DNA of 64,000 nucleotides from Toxoplasma gondii ME49 (taxonomy: Eukaryota > Apicomplexa > Conoidasida > Eucoccidiorida > Sarcocystidae). The notes beneath the pieces were generated by a model. That model made no database searches. It was given only the letters and a program-made list of their open reading frames with translations, and was not told where the DNA came from. Positions 35,201-44,009 of the stretch are shown here, piece by piece. Position numbers and translations under genes: made by a program. Numbering within the stretch: the first letter of the stretch is position 1; each line of letters starts with the position of its first letter. Location: NCBI RefSeq assembly GCF_000006565.2, contig NC_031480.1, forward strand, positions 2,949,529-3,013,528, given 5' to 3'.

Positions 35201-35421
35201 AGACAGGGCTAAAGGCGGGAGAGGAAGTTAGAGGAAGAAAGAGAAGAATCGAGCGCATTTCTGGAGAACGTGATCTGTCTCTACTGCCACCGTGTCCAAG
35301 CGAGAGAGACAAACAGGACGGAGGGGGCAATTGCCTTTTAAAACCACAGACAAAACGACTCCGGAGATGGGACGTGACAGCAGCACAACTTCTGCATCAC
35401 GCAAAGGCGGACGAACAATGA
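29233..35421 (+). CDS. Very large cyclin-like protein (about 2,060 residues), single open frame
   Basis: An uninterrupted frame far longer than chance allows. The first ATG in frame is at 29233; a downstream start or an unseen upstream exon is possible. Cyclin-box-like pieces are separated by disordered insertions. At about residues 720-765, EEYTASRQWMFRFCSSLGLP then VYISVQLMHFLLEKW resembles cyclin helices 1-2. At about 910-930, IRLACVCIAIAYKQLEI resembles the LGV.A.FIA.KYEEI helix. At about 1205-1235, LYAWSCIEQDNLLTHANSF then LFLQWLLGACKLYRRRYG, and at about 1490-1515, VQAACVVRFLLLAYQL, may be later helices. A Ser run lies near residues 58-93. The rest is rich in Ser, Glu, Arg and Thr, with a basic C-terminal third and an RKRRIERI-type stretch near the end suggesting a nuclear protein. 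Cyclin identity is an inference from helix pattern; no partner kinase is visible. Its position between PRP39 exon candidates is discussed in the findings. Confidence 0.7.
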   Translation: MMDKLSRSFCCGSTLFCALTCPLKIMLVRPRFLVPPDACLFSLTCQTPITIADLVLDSSSSAPCSSSSSPSSSSSSSASSSSSSSSVSSPSFPPSRSFPCEVSGHPNLFSSFLRCLSQEFVDLISALVEDYAWIPFEVDFPLLGLDSEKLEFLSSMEYLSSSWGRLACSPEALRRLIHEPTGKLSLSFGLQNEMVACPPPEVSVSRVRDEPEDLGQCPSVGASTDPAAADTCPKYHRSGHGETAQLCLVCDQKGNRETLTGARPAFHTEKKTSQPPGVFVSPKQCYEGGYSTEKQSPDTAAEPVFYSPTRWPSPTPPCIASSADDICKTDCAERDTPHRKIAKKGETETVLGEPKTPSNGHRLSSWQNPPRVQQRMSGAVTALEYLPREEPQDNRGNGRASTERQIESRRIHAGTDRCNSLPDPSHAGKSDECAAQESSASEDRPEERYNAFFTEVGEPGDFADDGNGDRGKEANSHFAAVASSEGAATRVENETDRTDGVEPPECENGGGQQTEGSSGDSEERQRESAALCVTERPKTIPVSALFDIHVAEFCRGYRHAGAFGYHNFKKASEESFSFWEEFVKEKGRQRVWSDSEESVNDRGVSPHLPHSAKSKTAESASETVYHRTFDQCGVTATHSLTGSYTQPVSGNKTRSRRSGNSGVGRPRPAVSSAPNEVCPPISMCLRKSATAFEGRSSLDTHARKEKKNWRYRCGGIPGLQALGATWEEYTASRQWMFRFCSSLGLPEELVYISVQLMHFLLEKWADWQPSPRVILPQFLAKHETPILPRDTHQGYPHRDHLCSTNTSCTGSVDDTSGSSSHSSCFASSLTSSRDKERMVLRLLWGVSPAEQENSENGDSPRLPASSQKTPSSRETRTDSGSTALRSSGCVLKASERMKTEHDMQFPYPLSPLIRLACVCIAIAYKQLEIVPHLDCAGVVVQAIVFTETEEIEARKERENAADMSLYFPKGEEGYEAFTRVTQGQGDGYRLRDLHESPEDDLAMLSRCQETNADDKKAHRISERLARNDSCLSFHMHHPVSEAFYEECDTPSFASVSHTQKNDMRGCFRRSILAHPVDLSAGCCACCQYQTESFFSEEDSTPSSSPCSLSRFSSSSSVGSPRSSLSSASHSLPSNGTNVPEKRSDSDGCATEKPQHGAHETRKGLPTSEGRRLLEKCQTGALPRLEKPAQPPGASVSYRPWPPTGWLELYAWSCIEQDNLLTHANSFLFLQWLLGACKLYRRRYGAAWLPEESEDEQENEEETEANAAPTDDEEHALSDEHGMGTEKAGRKLDTRSSCNEGDADFVLFGRSKERSSNEAVRRNEEKSTITTFSEESPAAASHGEDDVLSRSSEGEEPQKHKLFNKPQDNIQPVQQRGSEDEFRNPETTISVASPENGCSTANIQCDRFHEHSTANKSVSSPTLLRCSSLSASVSSCPCRPSSPLSVGTFADGPPASLLLLPPCPPSASLPVYLLQLCLSSPDAAFLSIAPVVQAACVVRFLLLAYQLADKHMHLLNAILGPRVAARVAQATKIMKRVLLSAVYRDSLWRWRLPASVVHALLRNMADPTCCERCIRAGRNSGKRLRQSTGKTDRDGRKGGREKDGTRPASSPCSSDSLPRRAVEENGEHYIGKDQRRERAPFRFASSGASHGERKRLGAVKVGQREEVTRMGSDMRREMEIEHLKTKQEGTATINRKNFSGRTAGRFQRLVRREHSPANCSAILRQERRQTSCETGISPIRNSYRPFPSSTSSETETDHRNQDDVQPLVGLTSSSMSQAPAEAKGRKEKRGWATRGTNSMLSSFSSSADIREVVWGGRKTNFSPERRTYISSTLSSSSGEDEEETETPFRRGQRRARCPSFSSISSADTAQIEKGNRFQGTQSLTISPHCRWSVAALLCPHGKSRWDLACPECHLSPSASIHRHFAQKSTKEGDENSENLEQKPGSVRILKTSWEGSLRTEIGKTEWQEAQEKGTRDSETLGCAEGLSLATKTGLKAGEEVRGRKRRIERISGERDLSLLPPCPSERDKQDGGGNCLLKPQTKRLRRWDVTAAQLLHHAKADEQ
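29404..29512 (+). repeat. Ser-codon (TCC/TCT) low-complexity tract
   Basis: About 110 bases of TCC, TCT and TCA codons give a near-pure serine run near the N-terminus of the cyclin-like protein. The antisense frame reads as a Glu-rich ORF (29552-29169), which is an artefact of the same composition. Confidence 0.85.
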
Positions 35422-36391
35422 AAAATCAAGGAAAGCAAGTTCTGGAGGCTGTGCGGGCATTCCCATGGAATGACGATCAGATGGACACCGCTTTGTTCGT
35501 CTCCATTGATATGTCCCTATGCGCATCATTCTTCGGATACGCGTTCTATTGAGGAACGTGTACGAAACGGACACAAAGAAAGCGAGGGATGCACGGCTGA
35601 CAGATTTCACTGATTCAATGCATATACATGCATATATTCACGTGGACCTTGTCCGCTGCGAGTCCAACCCGACGCCACGCACAAACGACAGTCCGCCATC
35701 AGTTGTGATAGAACCGGTTGAAATCAAAAAGAAGCAGCAACGCTAATCGTTTGACCTTGACAGCCTTTGACAAAAGCGTAAAAGACATCATTCTGCGTAG
35801 ATTTCCGTACGGTGGAAGGCCAAACCTTCCTGCGTCTCGTGGAATATATCTGATTAGATTCATCAACGTGCGCAGTGCTTGGGCAAATTACAAAAGTGGG
35901 TGCAAGAATACCTTGTCCTACCTTGAAATGTCGACATTTTAAGCCTGATGAACTCGGCTTTTCCTGCATTTCTCCATGCGCACATATATGCATATTTCAA
36001 TGAATAATTTCAATTACCCTCCGTATCTAGGAACGCGATTTCCCAGACGCTTCGTGCTGGTCTTGTATGGGAAAGGCTGCCTCGCATGGTGTTGATCCTC
36101 CTCCGGCACGTAGAACAGCTTTTCTGTGACTTCCTCCTTTCTTGTCTCGGCATGTCCCTTCTTTCTTCACTGTTGGGATGCCATGAAGAGAGAAGCCTCT
36201 TCAGTCACGCAGCTCTTTCCTGTTGTATCTGATTTCCATTCCGATTGCCAGTTCTTCGTCACAAATATGTGCATGCGCACACCAATGCGTGTGTGTGTGT
36301 GTGTGTGTGTTCTTTGCCATTTTCAAGCAAAAGTTCCCTGTCTTTGTCTCTTGCTTTTTTCTGTTCTCTGCTCTCTGTCGGTTCCGTGTAG
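35422..36391 (+). other. Spacer after the cyclin-like ORF, with weak exon candidates
   Basis: Two short open segments follow splice-like acceptors: 35761 to about 35898 (FDKSVKDIILRRFPYGG, then RGIYLIRFINVRSAW) and from about 36032 (either NAISQTLRAGLVWERL or another frame). I could not link them to each other or to a neighbour with confidence. The remainder is TC-rich DNA plus a (GT)n run ahead of the acceptor at 36391. Confidence 0.25.
36289..36311. repeat. (GT)n microsatellite
   Basis: Eleven GT dinucleotides in a row, about 80 bases upstream of the acceptor of the Q/Y-rich exon at 36392. Confidence 0.9.
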
Positions 36392-36610
36392 GCCTCTGCG
36401 TATCAGCAAATGAGTCTTCAACAACCGCCTCAGAACGGGTATGAGGCATATTCTTACTGGGACCCGTCAGCCGCCGGCGTAATGCAGAACTTCTACTACG
36501 GTACTGGCGGCGCCCAGTTTCTCCCCAGTACGGGTGCTGCTTCCTATTATGTTACAGCTGCTTCAACAGCCGCTTCTATTCCGTCTACAACATCAAGAAA
36601 CTCAGTGTGA
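36392..36610 (+). CDS. PRPF39: Q/Y-rich terminal exon, probable C-terminus of PRP39
   Basis: A 72-codon open segment follows a GTGTAG acceptor and ends at TGA 36608-36610. It reads ASAYQQMSLQQPPQNGYEAY, then SYWDPSAAGVMQNFYYG. Animal PRP39 ends with a similar Tyr/Trp/Gln/Asn-rich tail (YNYSAWYQYNYQNPWNYGQYY in human). Its entry phase (0) matches the exit phase of the exon ending at 28362. If both belong to one transcript, the intron is 8,029 bases and encloses the whole cyclin-like ORF. The alternative is that this is the last exon of another small gene, such as an RNA-binding protein with a Q/Y-rich tail. Confidence 0.5.
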   Translation, partial: ASAYQQMSLQQPPQNGYEAYSYWDPSAAGVMQNFYYGTGGAQFLPSTGAASYYVTAASTAASIPSTTSRNSV

Positions 36611-39600
36611 AAATCAAAGAAAAGGGATGGGCGCGTACCAGACGTGTACACACCCTTGCCGGGATGCAGACAGCCTTCTTCTGAAAAGGCAGAAAAAAAG
36701 CCAGCATCTCCCGCTTCGCGTGTGTCACCGTTCGATGGTCAGGGGAGAAGACGTTGTGAGTATACTGGGAGGGGAAAAAGGAGAGGGCCAGAGTCATCAC
36801 TTCAAAAAGGCACGGCGTGCGTCCTAAGAAGGTTTTCTTCCAAACGTCGTGAAGGCCGTTGCGTGAATCGACGAAAGAGGAGCAAAGTGGCAGAAATACG
36901 CGGAAAAGCATCTGGAGAGAATCAAGGACATGTGCATCAACTGAAAGGACGAAGCTTTAATACCTATGTGCAAATGAATAAATACGTAAGACCATTGTAT
37001 AGCTAGCCGAAAAACACGTTATGCCTCTCTGAGTGGAGAACAACGACCGTGTCTGCATACATGTATATTCCTAGATGTGATCCTGACCGTGGCTGGCCTT
37101 TCCCGGGCTGTTTGCATGGCGAAAGCTGATGAGACTGGAGAACTGTGTGTGTACTTGCATTAAGTATAAACGTCTCAATAGATCCGTGAGTCTTGACCCT
37201 TGAAATCAGTCAAAAACCGACTGATGATTCCAGCATTCCCGCTTTAACTACACCAGGAACCGTTGTTCGACCAGATTCCAATTCTCCAGAGAGCGACACC
37301 AACAAGGAGTTGACAATGGCAAGAGGGAGGTAGAGTAGCAATAGAGATATAGAATGACGAAGAGAGAACCAGGCGTTGCCACTTCAGCATGTAATGAGAA
37401 CAGCGAGAGGCATGATGTGGAGAGACGGGAAGAGACAGCTGCGAACGATCTCCGATCATCGACAGTGCGAAACAAACACATCCACACCGATATGGCGACA
37501 GACGAGGGGAAAAAAGAACTCGACTGCGACGAATGATTGCGGTTTCCTGCCGCACAGACGAAGAGGCGGTGCGGCTGGCAGTTCACCAGCATTTCTCCCT
37601 TTGTGACTTTCAGTAGTCGAAGAGAGAGAATCTTGTAACTGACGTTTCTCAGCGGAAAGGAGGGCAAAGACCTTGGTACTTTCCTGTCTGGGAAACTCGA
37701 AGTCAAGTTTGTATCGGTTGGGATTTACTGAAGCGAAATTTCGTCTGCTGAGCAAATGGTTTTCTTGCGTGGACATCCACCATGACGCCTCAATGTAAAC
37801 GGATCCAGAGTTTGGAGGGAGTGCGACAGTTGCGGGAGTTTGTGACTAGTTGAGGCTTTGCTTCTGCATTCTGGAGACCCAAGAGTTTGCACTACGGAGC
37901 AGATCTCTCTGTCACGAAGGATAGTTTCTCGTCACTGAGGGATGTGTACAAGTCGTGTGCAGGCAACGTTACGGAATCGCATCGCGCAGCAGGATCATGT
38001 TCTGCGTCTAATATGTCCTTGGGAAGACATCTTAACATTTAACTCGGTGAATCCTCTACTACGAGACGTCGTAAGGACCGGCAACGCATTTTCTTAGGAC
38101 GCAGGTCTTGCCCCAGTTGTGCGAATATACTGCATGTTTCTTGCAGTTTGCCAAGCACACACTCCGGCAGACGCTGCATCCTACACAGTTCGAACGAAAA
38201 TGCTACTCATATATCTTGAGCTTCACATGCACAACTTTCTGTATTTCTACACTTCGGCGTCTGGGGAAACAAACGAGTAGCAGGCATTCAACGCCTCTGT
38301 CAGTGGTGTAATGCTTCGACATCCAGCGTGGTATCGGGCGCATAAGTGTATACCATCAGCGCTGTCTTCCACGTCCTCTCTCAATTCTTGTAAGGAGAAA
38401 ATTCGTAACGGCGAAGAGGGAAATTTTCGTGTTGCACTGAGCGTTCACCACGCGTTCGCGACGGTTAACAGCCCCTGGCTCGATTCAAATCTCCACCGAT
38501 CCGGATTCCAGAGGACCCTGGAGACACGTATGCCTCGTGCTTTTTTATATGATGTGGCACTCTGACAGTTAAAACCAATGAACACACGGATGTGGAGTGC
38601 TACTCTACGCGAAAGGATGACGCACTACGTCGTCTCAAATCTTTTCCTCACCATTGCACCGTTAGTAAACTTTCGTGTGTGCATACATGGCGGATGTGAC
38701 AGCACACAAGATAAGAGGGGTTCGAGCTCGTCAAAAGAGACGACTTTAACGAACATTTACTGTTCGATATACAGGGAAGATGCCATTTTGCTGTTGCTTC
38801 TTACACTGACCGTTTTCCCTGCGATGACAAGAATGCTGCGGTTTCGAGTGGAGATCTAACACCGCTTCTTGCATGCAATGCTGCGGCGTTTTTTCTTCTG
38901 CCTCTCGCTCGCGGTTGCGCGCCGTCCGCCGCAACGACCGGGTCAAGACGTTCCTATGAAAACACTGTTTTTCCGGTGTCTTAGCGCGAGCAAGCTTCTC
39001 AAGATCATCTTACCCTATCTTTCTGGTTCCTCCGCAGAAAGCATTCGAATCCTGTCCGGCATTTTCCTTCCTCCGGACGCAGTGTGCGTCTGCTGACAGA
39101 CCACAGGCTGTGCCTGGGGGTCGGCGAACTTTGAGAGGCCTTAACGCTGTCTCCTGCGGCTCTGCTTGTTCCGGTTCTCTTTCTCCTCGCGAAGCAGCGG
39201 CTTCAGCGGGGAGTTGTCGAATAAGGGGATTCTGAACTGGTTCGACTTGTGTTTCCGTCAGTCCGCAGTTTTCCGGTAAAGTCATCACAGACCGAGAGTC
39301 ACACCACGTAGTGGGGCTTGACCGGGCAGTGTGTGCTGTAGTGAGCCTTCGCTGCCTCGGCTGCCAGGCTCACGTTGTTTGAATCAGAGAGAAGCCTTTG
39401 TCGATACAGGGCCGCTGCATCTGTTCCTCGAATCCACGTTTACGTGTGCATTTGTTTGCCCGCCGGTTTCGATTCGGGGGGGAGTCCGCCGCAGCCGAGA
39501 GGCAACCTCGCGAGTCGTCCTGTTGGACGGTGCATTTTGTGGACACGCACTCAACTTGCGTCAGCGGAACGTGGAGCAATTTATGTGTGTTGGGTTAAAA

Positions 39601-40193
39601 TCCTTCACCTTTCCTAGAAATTCATAAAAGAGTGCCAAGGGGCAGCCCCAATTTCAGCGGTTTCGCAAAAATCCCTGAGGTCCGCCTCGCTGTGGAAACT
39701 GAACGTCGGTCGTTGAACGCGCATTGGAAAGTGCTGACATTCCCTGTGGGTGTTCTTCCTCCACACCCTGTCGTCTTTTGGGATTTTCACGTCTCTTCCT
39801 GCAAATAAGCCGTCACACGACTTCTGCTGGGTTCTCGCCCTCGCGTTGATGCGTCTTCCTGCAGCGGTGTGACCGGAAGAACGCACGAATACATCACAAG
39901 GAACTTGCGTACCTGCCTCCGCACAGATGCCGTCCCCAATGACGGTAAGAACAATGCAGAAACCACGTCTAACGGGTAGAGGAAGGCGACAGAGGATGAT
40001 TCGTTCCAGAGCGTTCTGGATTTACCGTATACGCCTATTGCACACCTGCACTTACCATATACACGTAATGCGCACCTGTCTACTTGCTCCTGTATGTATG
40101 AAAATATATATGTATATATCCTGCTCGAGGATTGTCCCACGGTGCTCTGGACGGTTTCACGAAGCGAATTGATTGATTCACATTGATATCCAG
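36611..40193. other. Intergenic region, no supported gene
   Basis: ORFs here are short and overlap on both strands. Two with somewhat protein-like composition are 38869-39096 on + (SASKLLKIILPYLSGSSAE) and 39288-39010 on - (TLPENCGLTETQVEPVQNP), but neither has a consistent splice partner. A further + segment, 39385-39600 (EAFVDTGPLHLFLESTF), could be an exon. I leave these unassigned. The left end probably holds the 3' UTR of the Q/Y-rich exon. Confidence 0.35.
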
Positions 40194-40456
40194 GACGGAT
40201 ACGTTGACTGTTTACGCAGCCACTTTGCATCTTTGCGGAAAAGTCTGTTTTGGGGTTGCAAACACATGTGGCAGAGTCGCGTATTTGGCGTGCCGGTTCG
40301 AATGTCATTGAGTGGCGGTGCAGTTGGAAAAATCGAAGAACTTCTGGCCAACGCCTTCGCGGCGAAATGCGTGATCATTCGGAGGCCGAACACGGTTTCG
40401 CTTGATCTCGGTGCACAGCTGAGCCTGCCTGGATGCGTTGTGTTGGCTTTTGCAAG
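40194..40456 (+). CDS. Possible isolated exon, unknown
   Basis: An open segment lies between a CCAG acceptor and an AG/GTATCT donor, reading DGYVDCLRSHFASLRKSLFW, then MSLSGGAVGKIEELLANAF and KCVIIRRPNTVSLDLGAQL. It looks protein-like, but its exit phase (two bases) does not fit the next exon at 40562 in any way I could find, so I keep it apart. It could be an upstream exon of the following gene with a missed connector, or chance. Confidence 0.25.
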
Positions 40457-40561
40457 GTATCTGAGAAGTGCTTCAAGGACATCGCAGTCGACCTCGCCTT
40501 TGCAAGCCAAACCCGCGTTGTTCGGATCGGAAACGCGCTCTGTAAATAGGCGTCAGCCACG

Positions 40562-43500
40562 ATGCCGAGAGAAATAGACGCTAACGCAGTGGCGCTCTTT
40601 GGATTGCGGTCCAAAGCGCCCTGCGTCAAAAGCAAAAGACCGCGACCCTATAATGAGGTCCGTCCACCTTCCCCGGGTGCTCCGTAGCACGCTAGCGAAA
40701 GATTGATTGTTTGATTCTTCAGCATCCTTGTTTCGCGGTCGGCAGGCATTGATCTCGACTCTGCCCTCTATGTGCACATCTCATCCCGCTAGAACAGTCA
40801 CCCCGGCCTAGCCGCATCCACATTCGCCACTGGGACACGCGTCCGATGGGAATAAGCAGCGTTTGAATGCGGAACATACCCACAGAAATTTGATGGAAAA
40901 ACCGAGTTCTGCAAAGGAATGACTGTGCGTGTGCTTGTGTGTGTGTACCCTGATTCGTCAGACCAGAGGTGCGGGAGAGTGCGCGACGGGGTATACTCGC
41001 CAGTTTAATCTGGAAGCGTTCCGCTATCTCGAATGCTTCCATTTGAAACGCATGCTCTACGCCTACTTGTCTGAACTTCGGGATTTGCTCGGAGACTCGC
41101 GGACAAGCTCAGAGAGTGCCAGTGTGAAAAGCGCCTCCCGTAGCCAGACCTCATGCGAAGCAGGGGCCGAAGACTCGCCAGAGAGACGCCACGAGTCTGC
41201 CGACACCCCTGTCGCTGGACCGACAGGCGATTCGCATCCGCAGTATAAAGTGCACATCATGAAGATTTTGGAAGCGGAGACAGTGGATGACCTGGAGGCG
41301 TATCTCGAGGTCTTTTCAGTGTGCCTCAACTTGTGCATTACGCCGGGCGACCTCTCCAGCAATGCCTGTGAACTGCTCGCGTCTGCTCTTTGCCATCTCG
41401 AAAAGAAAGAGCAAAAGGAGGATCCTCAGAAAACGCTTCAGGCCCTGGGGCAAGACGGCGCGGTGGCATCCTGTGTAGCAGGGACACAAAAAATTGACGA
41501 GAACAGCGTTGGGTTTCCACAGAGTGCTGCGGCACGAGTTGGGCGCGGACACAAACCTACAGATCATACACTCGAGTTTGAAAAAGACGTCGAAAAAGAC
41601 TTTCTGAGTGACTCGGACTTGTCCACAGATAGCGCAGGAGGGGAAACAGGGTGTATGAGGCGACTTGCCCGCTCTGGGGTTTCCCGGGGCCTTCTCCAGG
41701 GCCCTCGGAAGCGGCGGCGCATGCAGCCACGACCAGATCAACTTCTCGAGCTCGACCACGCCAAGATTGTCTGCCTCCGACAGCTGCGGTGGCTGAAAAC
41801 AGTTGTACCCACTTGGGCAGGTGAGAAAAGACAAGTGTCTAACAGGGGGGGACAACGAGATACTTAAGGGGGTCGAAATCGGTAGACTGAGAGATTCATT
41901 TTTTTCGTGGCTATCAACCGCGCCAGTGAGCGTGCAGAGTGAATCGTGCCATAGAGACAAGCGAATCGAGGGGGCTGTGCCGCCTTGCGGGTCTCAAGTG
42001 AATCGTGGTGGGGATTGTATCGTTACTGAGGAGGGGGAGAGTAAAAGAGAGGTCAGACAAATTCGGTCAGATGTCTTGTTAGGTTGGTTAACGGCTGGCG
42101 GTGCTTCGCAACCATACTTACAGCAGGACCTGTTGCGGAGAAGAAAAGTATATGGATTCTTTCGGTTGGCTGACGATCGTGTTGAAAGATATAAGATGGA
42201 GGCTGTGTCAAGCGGAATCTCTGCAGTGCTCTTTTCCTCAAGCACTGGCGAAGTTGGTGAGGGTCTTCGTTTGCTTGTTCAGTGAATGGAAAACGTATCT
42301 GTTGTGTTCAGCACGAAGCAGGAGCTATCAGGCCCATCTCTCCCTTGTCCTGCATGCGACGAGTGTCCCGCAACTCACAAACTATCTTATCATTTTCTCC
42401 AATCTCGAGCCTGACCCCGACGGGAAACTCCCTGTGACCCTCGCTTCTCTTACGGTACGCCGCAGGTTTCCTCAAATTGTACGTTTATTTGACAACTTCA
42501 GAGTTTTTCTGGGCTTCTCGTGAAGCTGATTTTGTTTTCAAGAGCAATTCGAACGTCTCTATCCACTTAACAACCTAGCGCTTTAGGCGCTGAGGTCACT
42601 TGGTCCCCCTCGCAAGAAAGCGAGCTTTGCCGCACAACGAATTGCCCAGCGCTGTGCTCAAGGCCATTCTTCCTCTTGCTGAAAAATGACTCCCGACGTT
42701 CCAGCAGACAAGAAGAGGAGCTTGACGGGCTTCGATCGCGGTCTTCTTTTGGGCCGTATCTGCAAGGCGACTTCTCACCACGGTTTTCGTGGTGTACACC
42801 CAGCGTCTCGTCGTCTTTCATGTCCCGCTTTGGCTTGTCCGCGCTAGAGCACTCCATCAAAAGACTTTCTGAATCTTCTCGGTCCTCAAAAGCAAACGTT
42901 GTCTTTGTGAATCGTCGTACGTGTCTTTTAGGAATGCCTCGAGGAGCTCCACGTCCTTCAGCACCTCGATCGAGGCGCATGCAGCAGCTCCTCGGAAGCA
43001 GACCCCGCTGGCGCCGCCGTTGCGTCTGCCATGCAGCTGCCGGTAACTCCACAGGAGATCTCGAATAATCTGGCTTCTTTCTTCCAGCGCCAAGCCGGCG
43101 GGAGGACGCATGCAAAGCTGGAACGGCCTGCTGGTCACTTCGGGCGGAAAGCCAGTGGGCGCCATGGAGGCCAGGGAGCTGTGACAAAGAAGCGACTCCT
43201 CGCGGCGCAGTTGGAGGAAGAAATCGTGAGCAATCTGCAGAAAACGTGGAGACAGGGTGACGCTTGGCTTCTGGATTTTTCAAATGCGAAACACGCAGAC
43301 AGCAGACGACCGTCTGCAGATGGTGATGATCCTTCGGCGCCGTGTGGAAGAGCGACGACAGGTTCGGGACGAAAGGGTACGTGTCAACGCCTGTGCTGAT
43401 GTCTTGATATCGAAACTTTACCCTGGGGAAGCTTGAATTCTAACTTTCGACCGGCTGTGGGAGCTCAAGTATCAACTTCGATGCACAGATGGACACAATC

Positions 43501-44009
43501 AATCCTTGCACGGTTTGTTCCTGCTGTACATCTATCTGCGCTAACGCCAGTGGATTTGTCCTTGTTCCATTTGTATGTAGTGATAGAGATTTCAGCCCTG
43601 TTATTGCTGATTTTGGGATTTTTCCGGGGAAGAAATGGCAGCCAGAAGCCGTTTCGGTGTGGGAGGCGTGCACGTGCTGCGTAGGAAAGGCAACTGCGGC
43701 AGTACCAGTTAGATAACAGCTGAAGCGCGGCTCACCGTAACACACTGCACTGTCTAGAACGCAGGTTGATTAGGTTGATTTCGAGTTGCTGTACCCGCGC
43801 CACCGGGAATGGAAGACACTCTGCCGCTTGTCCGCTTATCGAGTTCCATTCCTGAGAGCGCTTGTTTCTTTCTACGTGAGCAGCTGTCAGTGGCGTTCGT
43901 GACTGCTGTTTCCATTTCAGGAAGCACACTGCGTGGCTCGGCCGCCTCTGGCAAGGAAGGGCGGGAGGACCGCGAAGACAGTGGGAGCCCGTCTAAACCG
44001 CCTGCGTGA
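40562..44009 (+). CDS. Seven-exon gene, predicted 538-residue protein of unknown function
   Basis: I do not recognise the family. Exons 40562-40657, 40962-41820, 42227-42256, 42312-42454, 42932-43042, 43088-43376 and 43921-44009 all join in phase. It opens [17 protein letters not shown], with an in-frame TAG five codons upstream supporting this ATG. The first donor is GTCCGT, which is weak. Visible features are: a helical block [20 protein letters not shown] (residues about 45-65); a second helical block [20 protein letters not shown] (about 130-150); a disordered acidic stretch with [10 protein letters not shown]; a basic KRRRM patch (about 285) that could be a nuclear signal; a mixed region [16 protein letters not shown] and [12 protein letters not shown]; and a charged disordered C-terminus. 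There is no signal peptide and no membrane helix. The third exon is only 30 bases. The composition suggests a nuclear or scaffold-type protein, but this is weak inference. Confidence 0.7.

Noticed and set aside
42567..43283. 238-codon - strand ORF overlapping the unknown + gene
   Set aside because: The + strand exons at 42932-43042 and 43088-43376 join in phase with good splice sites; the - ORF is their antisense plus intron and shows no motif.
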